The translations under genes and the position numbers were made by a program. 64,000 nucleotides of DNA from Siphonodentalium dalli (lineage: Eukaryota; Mollusca; Scaphopoda; Gadilida; Siphonodentaliidae), in contig CP136065.1 in assembly GCA_032622095.1 (NCBI GenBank), positions 244,713,474-244,777,473 on the forward strand, given 5' to 3'. How positions within the stretch are numbered: position 1 is the first letter of the stretch; each line of letters begins with the position of its first letter. Below the pieces are notes generated by a model. The model made no database searches. It was not told where the DNA came from and was given only the letters and a program-made list of their open reading frames with translations. Positions 45,020-58,137 of the stretch are shown in pieces.

Positions 45020-45425
45020 ACAGGGTGCCTCATCTCCTGGACCATTTTTACATTACTAATGTATGTTTGAGGATGTTGTTGTCGTCAGATAAGAATTGTA
45101 GGGTACATTTGCGATCAAAAATAACATTGTAGCCTGTGGATACTGATGTTGGTAATTTGCTCAATGCTTACCGTGTTGTTACTTAATGGCTAGCATATAT
45201 GCGACTTTACTAAGAAAATTGTTCTTATCTGTAAGCTACTGTGATTATATGTGATTTTATAATATCAACACGCGATATATTTAAGCTACCAGGTACATTA
45301 ATTGACAAAAAATGTGGTTGAGACGCATGACTCAGTGATATAGCCCGGGAGATGATAATGTACCCCTGCACCCCTCCCGGATTTAACTTCACCCACTCCT
45401 GTTCTTCCTTATTATGTCCTTCAAC
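45020..45425. other. No recognised feature
   Basis: AT-rich. No gene was recognised. Confidence 0.4.
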
Positions 45426-45429
45426 TTTT

Positions 45430-48115
45430 AAGCGATGTTGGTATGTGGCCGTGTAGACACCAGGCAAGATGGTGTCCATCATGACCACCGTTTTTCAGAC
45501 TAGGAACAAATTAAATTTGATGCACAAATGACAACAAATGTATATATTCTTGTGAAGCTAAGGCATAATGCCACCTTCTTATAAAATTGGAACACCCTAT
45601 CCAAGATCGCCGCTAAAATGACCACGGAAAATGGAAACTTTTTTTGGAACTGGTTGAGAAATGTGATTTATTTTGCATTTTATCTTCTAACCTGATCATT
45701 GGAGCAATGAAATATGCAATTATCGGGGTCCTAGCCCCTTCCGATCCCTCAAAAATTCGAGTTTACAGAATGCGGTATAAAATTTCTCACATAGAATCAC
45801 AATTGGGATCATAGTCATATTTCAACAAGAAATGAGCAGAACTGTGTAGTGTATGTGCGACATAGCCATTACCCATGAATATTCCAACTCATTGGAACCA
45901 AAACTTACTTTGGCTCAAAATGGCTACAAAAATGCCCGTCAAAATAAGCCTTAATAAGGGAAATTGTAGATATTGCTCCACCGTGCCTTGCAATCGCTTA
46001 CAAGTTGTGGTTGATGTATACAATTCGCTATTCTGCCTTTTATGCATATAATACTAACATGTCTGATGCACCTTGGTTAATTGTTACTACTGTCACCACT
46101 GACATTACAAGACATATTAGATTTTTCTCCCACAACCGATATAAATATCGACAAAAAATCTTCTTTTTTTCAAGTAAAATGTAACTATCTTTGGTATTAA
46201 AGGTGTTCATTGTTTTGATCTATCTTAAAATATCAAACATTTTCTGCTGTTCAGAAAATGTCGCAAAGTTTGACTCACTTGGTTATTAAACATACATGTT
46301 AATCAACTGATAATTAAATATTCTATTCTGGTTGTCCCAGTACCTTATGAGGCATGTACAGTTCATTTTAAAGTATTCAGTGTGGAATTGTGCCAAAAAC
46401 TTCTTTGGGATTCTGACCGTGTTTTTGAAAGGGAAATGGCATAACTTTTAAACGGAACTGAAATGGACCATGATATGTGGTAACTTTGTCCAACCACAAC
46501 TACTGTCCGTAAAATCGTTTAACGTTTCCTCCATTGTGCATAAATGCCATCAAGGTGGAGAACTCTCTAACATGACCTCTCTATCGATTAATATATATTT
46601 GAGTTATTGCGGAAAACGATAGACACCGAATATACACATGTACGGCCCACCAGGTACCAGTCATATATACATAAGCAAACAAATGACAATATAGTCAATC
46701 ACATTATACACATACACCTGACCCATGACCAAACAGCCACACTTGGTTATACCCGATCATACCACAATGACCATATAGCCATTAGTGGCTTTACGTGCAC
46801 ACCTTGTACACTCCCACACATGACCCATGACCTTATAGTCACTCCATTATACATATTCACCACGTTCATGATCGTAAGTCAATCTTTGTATACATATTCA
46901 CCTCACAATTGGCCACACGGTCACTCAATGTATACATATTCGCCACACCCATTGCCAAATAGTCATTCAATGTATACATAACGCCCCGCCCATGACCATA
47001 TAATCACTCCATGTATACATATGCACATCACCAATGACAACATAGCCTCTCGTTTATATACATAGCGCACACCCATGACCATATATGATCACACTTATGT
47101 ATACCCTCCACATTCATGTTCATACATTCACTCCTTCTATACATTTTTTTTATCTTTTATTAGTCACTCCATTATACATTATCACCACGTTCATGATCAT
47201 AAGTCAATCCTTCTATACCTATTCACCTCACAATTGGCCATACAGTCACTCCCTGTATACATATTCGCCACACCCATAGTCATATAGCAATTTTTCGGAA
47301 TAGCGGAGAATAATGTTCGGGATACATATAAAAAATACACTTTTCACCAAATTTGGTTGTTATTATGGAAATTGAGTAAATTGGTCTATAAATACCGCAC
47401 TGTGACACATTTAAGATAGATCAGCACACTAAACACCTTTCATACCAAAGGTAATTACATGTTAAACAAAAAAATGGTCCAAACCTGATGACATGTTAGT
47501 ATACAATATATAGAAGGCAGAATATGGAATTGTATCTATCATCCAGAACTTGTAAGCGATTTCATGGCACGCTGAGACAATATCTACCATTTCCATAATT
47601 TGGCGGCCATTTTGGCAGCCATTTTGAAGAAACAATTTCTGTTCCGGTGAGTTGGAATATTCATGGGTAATGGTATGCCTCACTTACATTACAAATTTCT
47701 GCTCATTTCTTGTTGAAATATGACTAGATTCCAAATTGTGATTATTTTTTTTTTTAGTTAAATTTTATACCGCGTTCTATAAAATAGAATATTTGAGGGA
47801 TAGGTAGCGATTAGGTAGCGACTAGGACCCCATATTTCCTTGCTCCAATGATCAGTTAACATAAAAAATACAAACTAAAGTCACAATTCTCAACCAGTTC
47901 AAATCAGCAGAAACTGATCTAGAAGCTATTAGTGAAAACACGACATATTTCCACTTCCGGTGGCCATTTGACTGCCATCTTGTATATATTTGACAGGATG
48001 TTTTTCCGGTATAATTTGCATCAAACTGACTTAGTGTCTAGTCATAAAAAAACGGCGGCCATGATGGACGCCATCTTGTCTAGTGTCTACACGGTCACTT
48101 TTTTCGCGTTAAGTC
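45430..48115. repeat. Large inverted repeat enclosing a minisatellite
   Basis: The left arm 45430-46240 pairs in reverse with the right arm 47400-48115. Matching blocks are 45430-45690 with 47871-48115, 45690-46080 with 47455-47870 (TCATATTTCAACAAGAAATG and ATTACCCATGAATATTCCAA), and 46185-46240 with 47400-47462. The arms are diverged, by eye roughly three-quarters identical. The outer part of each arm is RepA sequence. The centre holds a minisatellite. No coding sequence. Confidence 0.8.
46690..47290. repeat. Minisatellite of about 38 bp
   Basis: Roughly 15 diverged units of CCATGACCATATAGTCACTC plus CATGTATACATATTCACCAC. Frames of up to 124 codons rich in Tyr, Ser, His and Pro are repeat artefacts. 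Confidence 0.9.
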
Positions 48116-48540
48116 AGGGCGTAGCCCGAGACCATTTAGTTTACGAATGTCCAGTAGCGAGTCCATTAACCGACGTAAAACAGTTCTATAACAAACAAGG
48201 AGAAATTACATTGTTATTTCTTTTCAGCATATTATCGACTCAAAACGAGGCGATTCTAAGCAGGGTATCAACCTGAAACAAGTTCGATTATAAGCAGATA
48301 ATGTGATAGTTTTTTTGGGAGAACAGGCTGAATATGTGGTATTCGTGAAAGCACCACAACACGGATCACCCTTTCCAAAGAGGGGAATAAGTATACACAG
48401 GCTCATAGAATGTGACTTAATTCACAGAGTTTCCGTTGGGACTGGTATAATTTGCTAGAAATTTAACTTTCTCTATTTCAACTGTTTGCTTGACTCTCAT
48501 AATCGCAATGATATTTTAAATATTAATATTAGACAACTAC
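47871..48540 (+). repeat. RepA, copy 2 (compact)
   Basis: Collinear with 2155-4800 but lacking the MITE and the minisatellite expansion. It holds a single ACAAGGAGAAATTACATTG unit and an intact ATTT site at 48134-48137. Confidence 0.85.
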
Positions 48541-49679
48541 ATTAATATGGCAGTGCCGTCTACGGCGATGCAGGGGTTGAAGGCTTGGTTACTTTCATTT
48601 TCCGATCGTTCTGCCGCTCCTGCGACCTTTGTCGAGCTAATGACAGTTCACGTCAATCCGATAACTTGTCTATGAGGTCCACAACGCATGTTCCAATCTA
48701 ACGCTGATCCCACGCCCAGCCGGGATTAATTTGAGCGCGAAATCCAATCCTATAATTATGTAAATACCCTTTCAGCTTAAGTTGCGTACCCTTCGTTTTT
48801 TTCTGGTGAAAGTTATACTCATTCAGATCTCCTGAGCAGCTCTACGAATTTACTTGAATGTACTTGATTGTCACAGCTATAGACGAAACGGGATATTAAT
48901 AGTGGTTGAAATTTGAATGGTGAATGTTGAGTTTCGGTAGCTGTACTCAAGCTCGCCAAATGTAACTGGCATGGTAAGTGTGGTACCAAAGCCCATAATG
49001 CTACAGTAAATGTCTCAGCTGCACTGAAAGGTCCCTTTGTCTGTAGCACAATTCCTGCGAAAACACAGCCCCCTGTCGGGGATTTTCTGGTGCCACCCCT
49101 GCTTGCGCTGCCCATGGGCGAGTCCGTACATGCGCGCCTGCTTTGCGGTAGTGGTACTATGCAAATAAATACCTATGTATAGGTAGACAGGGACAGCGGA
49201 TTGGGCTGCGCGGGGGGGGGGGTGAGAAGCGCGTTACAGGCCACTGTGCGTTTGCGACAGTAATTCAGATAGCCGCCATAATACGCTCTGATTCTTAAAT
49301 CAATTTAGTAGCTAACATCGAGCAACACATCTATTGCCACCCACGATTCATATATGGTAGGTAGTTCTAATGCCACCAAAATTGCTCGAGTTGATTTCAA
49401 AATTCTTGATATTAAAATGTGATAAATTGTAATCGATCGAAGAGGGATAACTCTATCGACACAAATCTCAATTCTGCCTATGCATGGAGTTACACCACTT
49501 GTTACCTTTGCTTAAAATGTATATACAAAATTGAGGTTTGTTGTTTGTCCTGAAGGGCGGGTGGAGTCAATTAAAAATGGCGCCCACATGCCGGACTATT
49601 TATATTGTTATATCATTTGTACATAGATATGTTATTACCTACCCCCTCCCCAGAGTGTGTCTGCTGAAACTGGTGTCAC
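48541..49679. other. No recognised gene; GC-richer stretch
   Basis: 48560-49150 is less AT-rich than its surroundings. A minus-strand frame of 98 codons (48819-49115) and a plus-strand stretch with cysteines (CNWHGKCGTKAHNA near 48970) occur, but neither matches a family that I can name. A G10 run lies near 49210. Confidence 0.35.
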
Positions 49680-49682
49680 TTA

Positions 49683-52600
49683 TAGTGTGGTCGTCGGGAG
49701 GTTGAACCTGGAAAAAAATGTTATAAAGCTGGTTTTGGTCTCATTTTACGCGCAAAAGTATCAGGAATAACATATCCAAAATCCGCTAAAATCCGCCTTG
49801 GGGAAAATTCAGGATTCAAGATGGCGTCCAATGTGGCGGCCAACGATTATAAATATTACCCAATCAGCATCAGTACGTTGTGAGGTATGGGGTAATGAGT
49901 TTGGTCGCATACAAATGTCATCACGTTTTACAAAGGATTCCACGGGAGTCACACTGTCCAAATATCAGTCACAGAGTCAAAAGATGGCCACCAAAATGGC
50001 CGCCAAAATGACAATTATTTTTTTGTTTATTTTGTTGATCGAAATCAGCCAGTGATGACCAGCATGAGAAATACTTCATCATTTCGACACTTGTTTGTCA
50101 AATATATCAATATACTCAGACCTCATCCTCGTCATCTATCAGAACCTCTTCTGAATTCATGCAGCCCTCTCCACGACAATCTCCACAAGCGATAACACAT
50201 TTCAGACCATGTTTGCGACATGTACACACATTGGTGTAACGTGGTTTTTTGATGACATCTTACACTTGCACCGTACAAACTTGAGCAATTCGTCTGGGCT
50301 GCATTCTGGCCAGTCTTGACTGGGGAAAGATCCGCACCACGTCGTTCCCAACCCCATCTCTCAGCATTCAATACGTCGTTATTCAGTGTTCTCCAAATCA
50401 TCACCTGGAGATGAACTCTGAGACTGTGATAGTATGCCGCTCGTTCTGTTGGTGGGAGTTTTTGGGGCTCTAATGCAGTCTTGCTAGAAGATACCATATC
50501 CATAAACTTCGCATACCGAAGTGTATTTAGAGAATCTTCTTTCTTACCACTACACACTACAACGAAGAGCCTCATTCCGGCATCTCCAATGTCTTTCTGA
50601 TTAGCTCTAGATTCCTGCATGAGTGATGATATTATGCGAACTTCAGCAGACTCGTTTATCTTTCTGACGATACTTGTTTTCCCATGTCCGAATATTGCAG
50701 AGGTGGTGTCACAGCCTCCCCATGCATGTGCAAACAGGATATGGGAAGTTGTGAGCTGTCCAGCCTTGCGCACGATGTCACCGATTCGCCATATGGCAGC
50801 ACTGCCTTTGCCAGATTGGAAAAATATGTCGGCCATGTTGGATTTCCAGTGATGGATCAAAAGAATAATCACATATGTGTCGTCCGCGATAACTCTGATG
50901 TTTCTTCCATGTGATGCAAACTCTAGGGCATGAAACTATCAGAGTATCTGCATCACCACTGCTGTTGTGAACTGCATGCCCATCACCCGACAAGAGGCGG
51001 CCAATCAAGTTGATGAACTGACTTTTATTTATCTCATTTGAGAGGAAAATTTGCTGGTTATTGTGGCTCGCTGTTGTTTCAGTGACCCGAACTTCTGCAC
51101 ATGTTTTGCCAGATCGCCGTATATGAGTATCTCATTTAAATAGTGTATTCGTATATTGTAATTACGATAATTGCATGTCATAACCACGCACGTAACATGT
51201 ACACAACTCATACACACATCTCCAGCGTTTTCCGATTTAGTACTCCTGCGATCAACCAGAGATAAACCCCCATTTTGTGTGGAAAACTGCGCTGGGTGAT
51301 CAGATTTCACAATTCGTTGGTTATTTGTTATACATATGTTATTCATTGTTATTCAATTATACCGTCATATATATGTCTAGAAGTATACGTATATAATTAT
51401 ATACTCATACAACCATATTCATATTTATTATAAATGAATTCCAGTTGTCTCTCCAAGCGATGAACTGGCTATAGTGACCCGCCTTGATTGCACACTAACG
51501 AAATTAATTCACTATATTGAACTCGCTCGTTATCAACTCGAATCCCGGGATACATATGATCCAGAGACTTTGTGTGATCTTTTCTTTTAATTGATGCATC
51601 AGTGATGCTCACATTGTCAAGTTTTCTCTGGATGTTTGGCCAACACTCTCAAAATCGGAACAATTCACGCCATCAGTTCCATTGGACGTTAGCCCCGATG
51701 ACTACGAACGGAGTTTCTTCTCATCGGCATCAAAGGGGTCGTGGTCATCAAACCAGGTTTGCAAACTAACCATATCATCGAAATTACGCTTTCGCCTAGA
51801 TTCTCCCATTACATTGTGCTGATCACTGGTACTATGTCGCATATTGGTCAACTCGGTCATTGCATCGTGTATCTCTGCACATCTGTGCATACTGAGTATC
51901 CACTGCAAACGTACCGTTTATGTCAGTCCTCTACCTCGAGTATACCCCCTCGACTCTTGATAGATCTCATCAGTACTTGTTCAATAATAAGATCGGTTGA
52001 TAACCCCGCCCAGAATCTGCTACTTCTACGGGCTACATGGAAGCCATGTTCCTCAAAACACTGATGTACCCAAGGATGCTTCACTGGTAATTCTAGCATC
52101 ATTTGGAGATATAATCTACAGCTCTTTGCGTGGATGCGAAGAGGTTCAGCATTTGCCCTACTGTTACAATGTGCAGATTCCAATCCCCTGTTCGCTCAGC
52201 ACGGATGAAGTTCTTTAGGGTTTGCACATAATCCATATACTGCACCCACAATTGTGCTGTGAGGGATTCTTTGACAAGCAGTGATTTATAACAATTGATA
52301 CATTGCTCGAGCTTTAACAGTTCAGTTGAGTCCGCAGCCGCGGATATAGGAACAACACCAATTTCAATCTCTTCACACAGTTTTGGTATTCTGTCCATTT
52401 AATTCTGGTGCATTTTGCCCATCGTGTTTCACCAACAACGTGTACATCACCCTGTTGCACGTGTGAGGCTTCTATGTCATCTTGTTCCCGTACCGATTCG
52501 ATGTCCGCAGAACTACCGTCCTTTTCAACTGGGACAACTTCAGCTATCAACTTATTGAAAAGCGCAGCCTCAACTAGGTAGTGACCACGCAATGCCCTCG

Positions 52601-53805
52601 ACACTGCCTTTCCAGATATCATATGGGTCACTGTGTTCTGACCGTACACTTTCTCCAAAGCTTCTTCTAACCCCGACCCCTTCATCTTCGAACCGATACT
52701 CCCCATGAAGCTCATTACAGTGTGAAATCCGCCGAGTCTACACACTATGTTCATCGACTTAGAACTTATTATGTTTACAGCCTTGAACCACAACGGCTGG
52801 TCGAAAGTGATACATGGCGTGTGGATGTTCAATCTACGTGCCTGTTCCTCAACATAAATGAGTGTAGAATAAATGCAATCGTCATCTGACGGATTCAAAT
52901 CGATGATGGGAAGGAACAGAACATCTGATTTCTCAGCGGTCAGAGTGTCGCCCTGCGAGTAAGCACTTTGCATGAAACCTGACCAGTCCGCGCTCGGTTT
53001 TTCATTCTTACTGAAAAAGCATGCTGAGTGCCACAGCATATCTGTGCTGAGGTCATATGGGAGGGTATTGGGTGTGGCCAAATGAAGAAGAGGTTTCAGT
53101 TTGATATTGGAAATTCCTTTGCCAATAACATCAACATATTGGGAGATAGGCGTGCCTTTGTCCTTCACGAGCTCATCAACCCTCAACCGCTTTTGTCTCA
53201 TGATTACACGCGACTTCAGGTTCAGTGCTGATTGATTCATGGGTGCAGATATTGCAACTATCCCCACTATCCCCATTCGAAGTGATCTATTAGAAACAAC
53301 TGAACAATGCTACTTGTGGTTTGCACAACTGCAGTGAGGTGCGTTATGTCGTTCTATGCTAACGTTCTTTATCACTGGAGCGCACACATGGCTTATTTTG
53401 GTGTTTTCCTCCAACGCTCACAAAACACTCTTTATGTATGGTGCGCACGCATGCATTGGAATTTTACTCAACGCTCTTTATTGGTGGGGGCAAATATGGC
53501 TTACACTGTGTGGGTCATGTTATCGTATCATCATATGACAATTATCCATGCGAACTTTCCACGCATAAGTGGTTTGCGAGCTAACACAAGTAAACTGTTT
53601 GTATTTATCTGCATTACGAAATTTTGTGGCATAATGACGAAACGTCCTGTATTCAAATGACTGTAAAAAAAATTCCCCAAAGCGGATTTTAGCGGATTTT
53701 GGATATATTGTTGTCCAAACATTCCCGGTCAAAATGACACTAAAACTGGCTTTATAACAATTTTTTCTACGTTCCCCCTCCAAAATCACCGCAACGACCA
53801 CACTA
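49683..53805 (-). mobile_element. Academ-like DNA transposon, decayed, with long TIRs
   Basis: A 4123-bp element with terminal inverted repeats of about 125-135 bp (49683-49806 and 53676-53805). Shared blocks are TAGTGTGGTCGT, TTGTTATAAAGC.GGTTTT-like sequence and ATATCCAAAATCCGCTAAAA. TTA flanks both ends (49680-49682 and 53806-53808), a 3-bp target duplication. The interior is one broken minus-strand gene for an XPG/FEN-like nuclease-type protein. Academ superfamily elements are known to encode an XPG-like nuclease and to make 3-4 bp duplications, so the assignment fits. It rests on recall and on end structure, not on a search. The terminal repeats are diverged, so the insertion is old. Confidence 0.75.
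50116..53276 (-). pseudogene. XPG/FEN-like nuclease-type transposon protein, multiply frameshifted
   Basis: Minus-strand pieces line up in the order of a large, mostly unnamed invertebrate protein family. They are a 320-codon N-terminal frame (53276-52314; TFDQPLWFKA, RLGGFHTVMSFMGSIGSKMK, SGKAVSRALRGH), a middle piece (RFWAGLSTDLIIEQVLMRSI, 52050-51960), a nuclease-like part (SGDADTLIVS near 50945, DDTYVIILL near 50875, HAWGGCDTTSAIFGHGK near 50720), LPPTERAAYYHSLRVHLQV near 50430, and a Cys-rich tail (GLKCVIACGDCRGEGC, 50160-50215) ending at a TGA at 50116. GDAD, DDT and GCDTTS...GHGK recall the acidic residues and the GxDY...GIG hairpin of XPG/FEN nucleases. From memory relatives have DDTD where this copy has DDTY. 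At least six frame changes show it is dead. Confidence 0.75.
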
Positions 53806-53876
53806 TTATATTGTGTATACACATCATTCTATATATGCATTCCATAGATACTTGTTAATAATATGTTGCATAGAGA

Positions 53877-56800
53877 TTGGCCGATACGTCTGCGTACTTG
53901 TACATTCCTATGTCTAATATCGAAATAATTTCTCTAAATTGCCAAGGGCTTAACCAAAACGAAAAACGCCGAGATCTGTTCCATCACTTTCGAGATAAAA
54001 AAAGCTTCAATATACTGTCTACAGGACACTCATTTCACCAAAGCCATGGAAAAATACATTGAAGCAGAATGGGGATTCAATACAGTAATGACCTCTTACT
54101 CGTCTCAATCCCGTAGGGTGGCATTCCTTTTTAATAATAACTTCGGATATGGAATACATGACACCACACGGGATTCAGAAGGGAACTACATTATATTAGA
54201 TATATCGATCAGTATCGATCGAAAAAATTAGATTCAGTCTCGTGACAATTTATGGCCCGAATGACGATATTCCAATTTTTTTTTTAAATATCAAGAAACT
54301 GATTTTAGACATCGGTAATACTCAAATAATCATATGTGGTGACTGGAACGTCACGCAAGATCAAGAACTTGATACCTTCAATTACAACAACATTAATAAT
54401 CCAAACGCAAAAGACGCACTGAAAAATCTTGCTGCCAGCCTCGAACTCGTGGACCCATGGAGATTGAAAAATAAAAATGAAAGACGATATACTTGGCGAA
54501 GAAAATCCCCAATTAAAATGGCAAGGTTGGACTTGTTTATGATCTCTTCAGATCTTTTAAGTTTACTCGAAACTGGCCCAGATATTTTACCTGCTTATAG
54601 ATCGGACCACTCCATGATTAATCGCACACTCAAAATTAATAACTCGGAAAGGGGACCCGGGTTTTGGAAATTTAATAACTCCCTACTGCACGAAAAAGAA
54701 TATGCATCGACTGTAAAAACAATCATATATGAGAATAAAGTTAGATATGTCATCATACAGCCAGATGGCACCCCCTGTCGAAAACCCGACACGATCACTA
54801 AACAACTATTCCTTCACGCAATGCTACTAGACATTCGTGGTGCGACAATTCAGTTCTCATCCAAACGCAAACGAGAATCGAAGCTCAGAGAAAATAAACT
54901 CCTTTGTGATCGAAAAGAAATTAAATTGCAAATTGATCAGTCTGACAACAGTCTCGAAGAAAAAAGTTCCCTTTTACGAAAACTTGATGAATTAGATTCA
55001 AAAATTAAAGATATGAGAAAAGATAATATTCGCGGAGCCATGATCCGGTCTCGTGCTCAATGGGTCGAACGAGGCGAGAAACCTACTAAATACTTTCTTA
55101 ATTTAGAAAAAAGGAATTATGTATCTAAGACAATAACATCCCTTAACGATGACTCAGGCAACACCTTATCGTCACAGACAGAAATCATCAATGAGGCGCG
55201 TAGCTTTTACAAAAATCTTTACTCACACCGACCTGTCCATAAACAACAAATCAACGAAATCATCCGTAACGAAAATGTCCCCAGGCTATCCCCCGAACTG
55301 TCTGAAAGCATAGAAGCCACCATAACCCTTAATGAACTAACTTCTGCGTTGAAACGAACAAAGAACGACAAAAGTCCTGATCAAGATGGCTATACAGTAG
55401 AATTCTTCAAATTTTTTGGGGTAAATTTTGGTTCCATTCTCTTGGAATCCCTAAATGAATCAATTACAACCGGGGAGCTGTCGATTACACAAAAAACAGG
55501 GATTGATCACTCTTATTCCAAAGAAAGACAAAGACAGGCAACTCCTAAAAAACTGGCGTCCAATCTCACTGTTGAATGTGATATATAAACTAGCATCAGC
55601 TTGCATAACAGATAGACTGAAAAACGTTTTACCGGTAATAATTGACCCCGATCAAACAGGCTTCCTCTCAAATATATTTATTGGAGACAACACCAGACTC
55701 ATATACGACATTCTTAAAAAAACAGAGCGAGAATCAACACCAGGAATGCTGCTATTAATAGATTTTTAAAAGGCTTTCGGCTCTGTATCATGGTCATGCA
55801 TACAGGCATACATGTATTACATTAGTGCCTAGATGTTTTTATTTTGGTGAATCAATCAAGTCTTGGATATCCATTTTCTACAATAATATATCCTCTTCTA
55901 TTCTCATAAACGGGCATATCTCCCAAAGTTTCAATCTATTCAGAGGCAGGGTGATCCTATTTCACCTTATATTTTTTTAATTTGTGCAGAAATTCTAGGT
56001 ATCCTAATGAGACAAAACACTAAAATTAAAGGAATAATCCTCGGCGGTTTAGAATATAAAATAACACAGTACGCAGACGACACAACGCTGATCCTCGATG
56101 GCAGTCGGGAACGTCTACTAGAATCTTATATTACATTACACAAATTCGCCTCGGTGTCAGGACTGAATATCAACCACAGTAAATGTCAGGCATCGTGGAT
56201 TGGGGCTCTGAAGGGAAAAACACACAACATATGCCCTGAACTACATGTACAATTCACCAACTCCTTTACTCTGTTAGGGATCAAATTTAATACCAACCTT
56301 GATCAAATATTAGATAACTACGACTCAAAGCTATCCGATATTAAGGCCCTGATAAAATCATGGGGCCATAGGCTATTGACTCCTTTGGGTAGAATCACGG
56401 TAATAAAATCTCTTATACTGCCAAAAATAACCCACCTAATTCAGTCTCTTCCCAACCCGACGCCATCATTTTTTTTAAATTTAAAAACGATTCTGTTTAA
56501 CTTTGTTTGGGGCGGAAAACAAGACAGAGTTAAAAGAACCCAACTCTGCCAAAATTTCGAAGCAGGGGGCCTGAAAATGGTTGATGTCGAAGCTTTCAAT
56601 TCATCTATGAAGATAACATGGATCCGCCGAATTATACTGAAACGGCCGAAATGGCACCCTCTTGTAGATTTACCAATAGACGAAGATCCCCTCTTTCTTA
56701 CATATGGAGGCCAATAGTTAAAGCTATATTCTGCCCGCATCCAGAATCCTTTCTGGAGAGATGTCCTTATCGCCTGGTCTGAGCTATTGGTAGCAGAAAA

Positions 56801-58137
56801 AGAGACCATACCCTTACTGTCTTCAATTTTATGGAATAATGAACATTTTAAAATAAATGGTTCGACACTAAATCTACGGACATGGAGAGAACATGGAATC
56901 ATTTTCGCTAACGATCTTTTCCAGACTGATGGCACATTTCACACTAGACATTCCCTCTTATCGACATTTAATGTCCGAACAGATTTCATCACCTTGCATG
57001 CGCTTCTTCGACAGGCAGAAAAAAGTGTCAAAACCCTTAAACAACCTAATAATCCCCTGATGGCACCAATCCTCCCAAGTAATTACATATTATTATTACG
57101 CAATGCGAAAGGTGGGCGCGAATTTTACAACTGTATAGTGTCGAGAAACAAGAAACTTGACGTGTGCTCGAAATGGGAATCCAAACTAGGGGAGTACAAC
57201 ATTCCATGGGATATTTGCTTCAGGGCACCTTTCCAGTCCACGTCTGACACTAAATTACACTGGCTTCAATTTCGTATAAACTGTAGAATTTTAGCTACCA
57301 ATAAATTTCTAAAAACTACCCAAGTTTAGACAAGACGATCTTTGCACCCGATGTCAAACACAAGAAACGATATGCCACATAATTTGGGAGTGTCGGCATG
57401 TTCAATCATTCCTAGACAAGCGTTCCAAATGGACAATATCAAACAATTTCGTCATTCCTTTAACAAAAAAGACAATGACGCTTGGAAACATGAGCAATCG
57501 AACGCATAACATTACAAATTATTTAATTTTGATTATTGAAAACTATATTTACAAAACAAAATTTACAACGGACCAACTATCTATGAATGCTTTAATTGCA
57601 GAATTCAACTTTAGGTATAATTGCGAAAAAATAAAAAGCATACTGTAGACTTGAACATAATATGTTCGATACCAAGTGGCTCCTAATGAAACGAGCACTT
57701 GAAAACGAAACCCGATAAGATACAACACTTTAAAGGCCGTTCGGATATATCGCAATATTATATTGGTAGAATAGAAAGTTGAAACATGGCCAGTCATTGA
57801 CCGATTGTTCGTAAACAACGAAATAATTTGTCGACAAAGAACACAGGGTAACAACTCTATTAATATAGCTCCCGGCATCGAGGCTGCATCTTCTATTTTG
57901 ACATATCCTGACTGTTTTCGCAGCGCTGTGTCGTGTATCGTTTCCAATCTCCCATATTTGATATCAACATATTATATGTCCATGTTACATTATATGATGA
58001 CACCAGGTGCGAATGAAGAGTGTGAGACTGTGCGCTTGTGACAGTGAGATAGTTTCCCCTCCCGCCCTTGAAATATTGTATGCTGATGTATGTCTGTGAT
58101 ATTCCGTGTATGTTTTGCTATTCAATAAAAAAAAAAT
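53877..58137 (+). pseudogene. L1/Tx1-like LINE: endonuclease and reverse transcriptase, broken
   Basis: One ORF2-like protein is recoverable in pieces from 53907 to a TAG at 57646-57648. The order is an apurinic-type endonuclease (IISLNCQGLNQNEKRRDLF at the start, IICGDWNVTQDQELDTF near 54330, MARLDLFMIS near 54520, YRSDHSM near 54600), a linker with WVERGEKPTKYFLNLEKRN, reverse transcriptase fingers (SPDQDGYTVEFFKFF near 55375; LIPKKDKDRQLLKNWRPISL near 55505), a motif A in which a stop replaces a residue after LLLIDF (55769), the catalytic YADDTTL near 56070, and a C-terminal CTRCQTQETICHIIWEC zinc-knuckle-like motif near 57345. Frame changes occur near 54055, 54235, 55495, 55930, 56715 and 57315. 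A 3' UTR follows, with AATAAAAAAAAAA at about 58124-58136 as a likely poly(A) end. It starts within 100 bp of the Academ-like element's right end. Confidence 0.9.

Noticed and set aside
46607..47287. Tyr/Ser/His/Pro-rich repetitive frames
   Set aside because: Product of the 38-bp minisatellite and broken by unit-length variation.
48819..49115. 98-codon minus-strand frame and an opposite Cys-containing frame as candidate genes
   Set aside because: No recognisable family, start context or splice sites. The opposite frame's CxxHxxxC resemblance is too weak.
49683..53805. CACTA-type transposon
   Set aside because: The ends read TAGTG...CACTA, the reverse of the CACTA...TAGTG rule, and the coding content is nuclease-like rather than a CACTA transposase.
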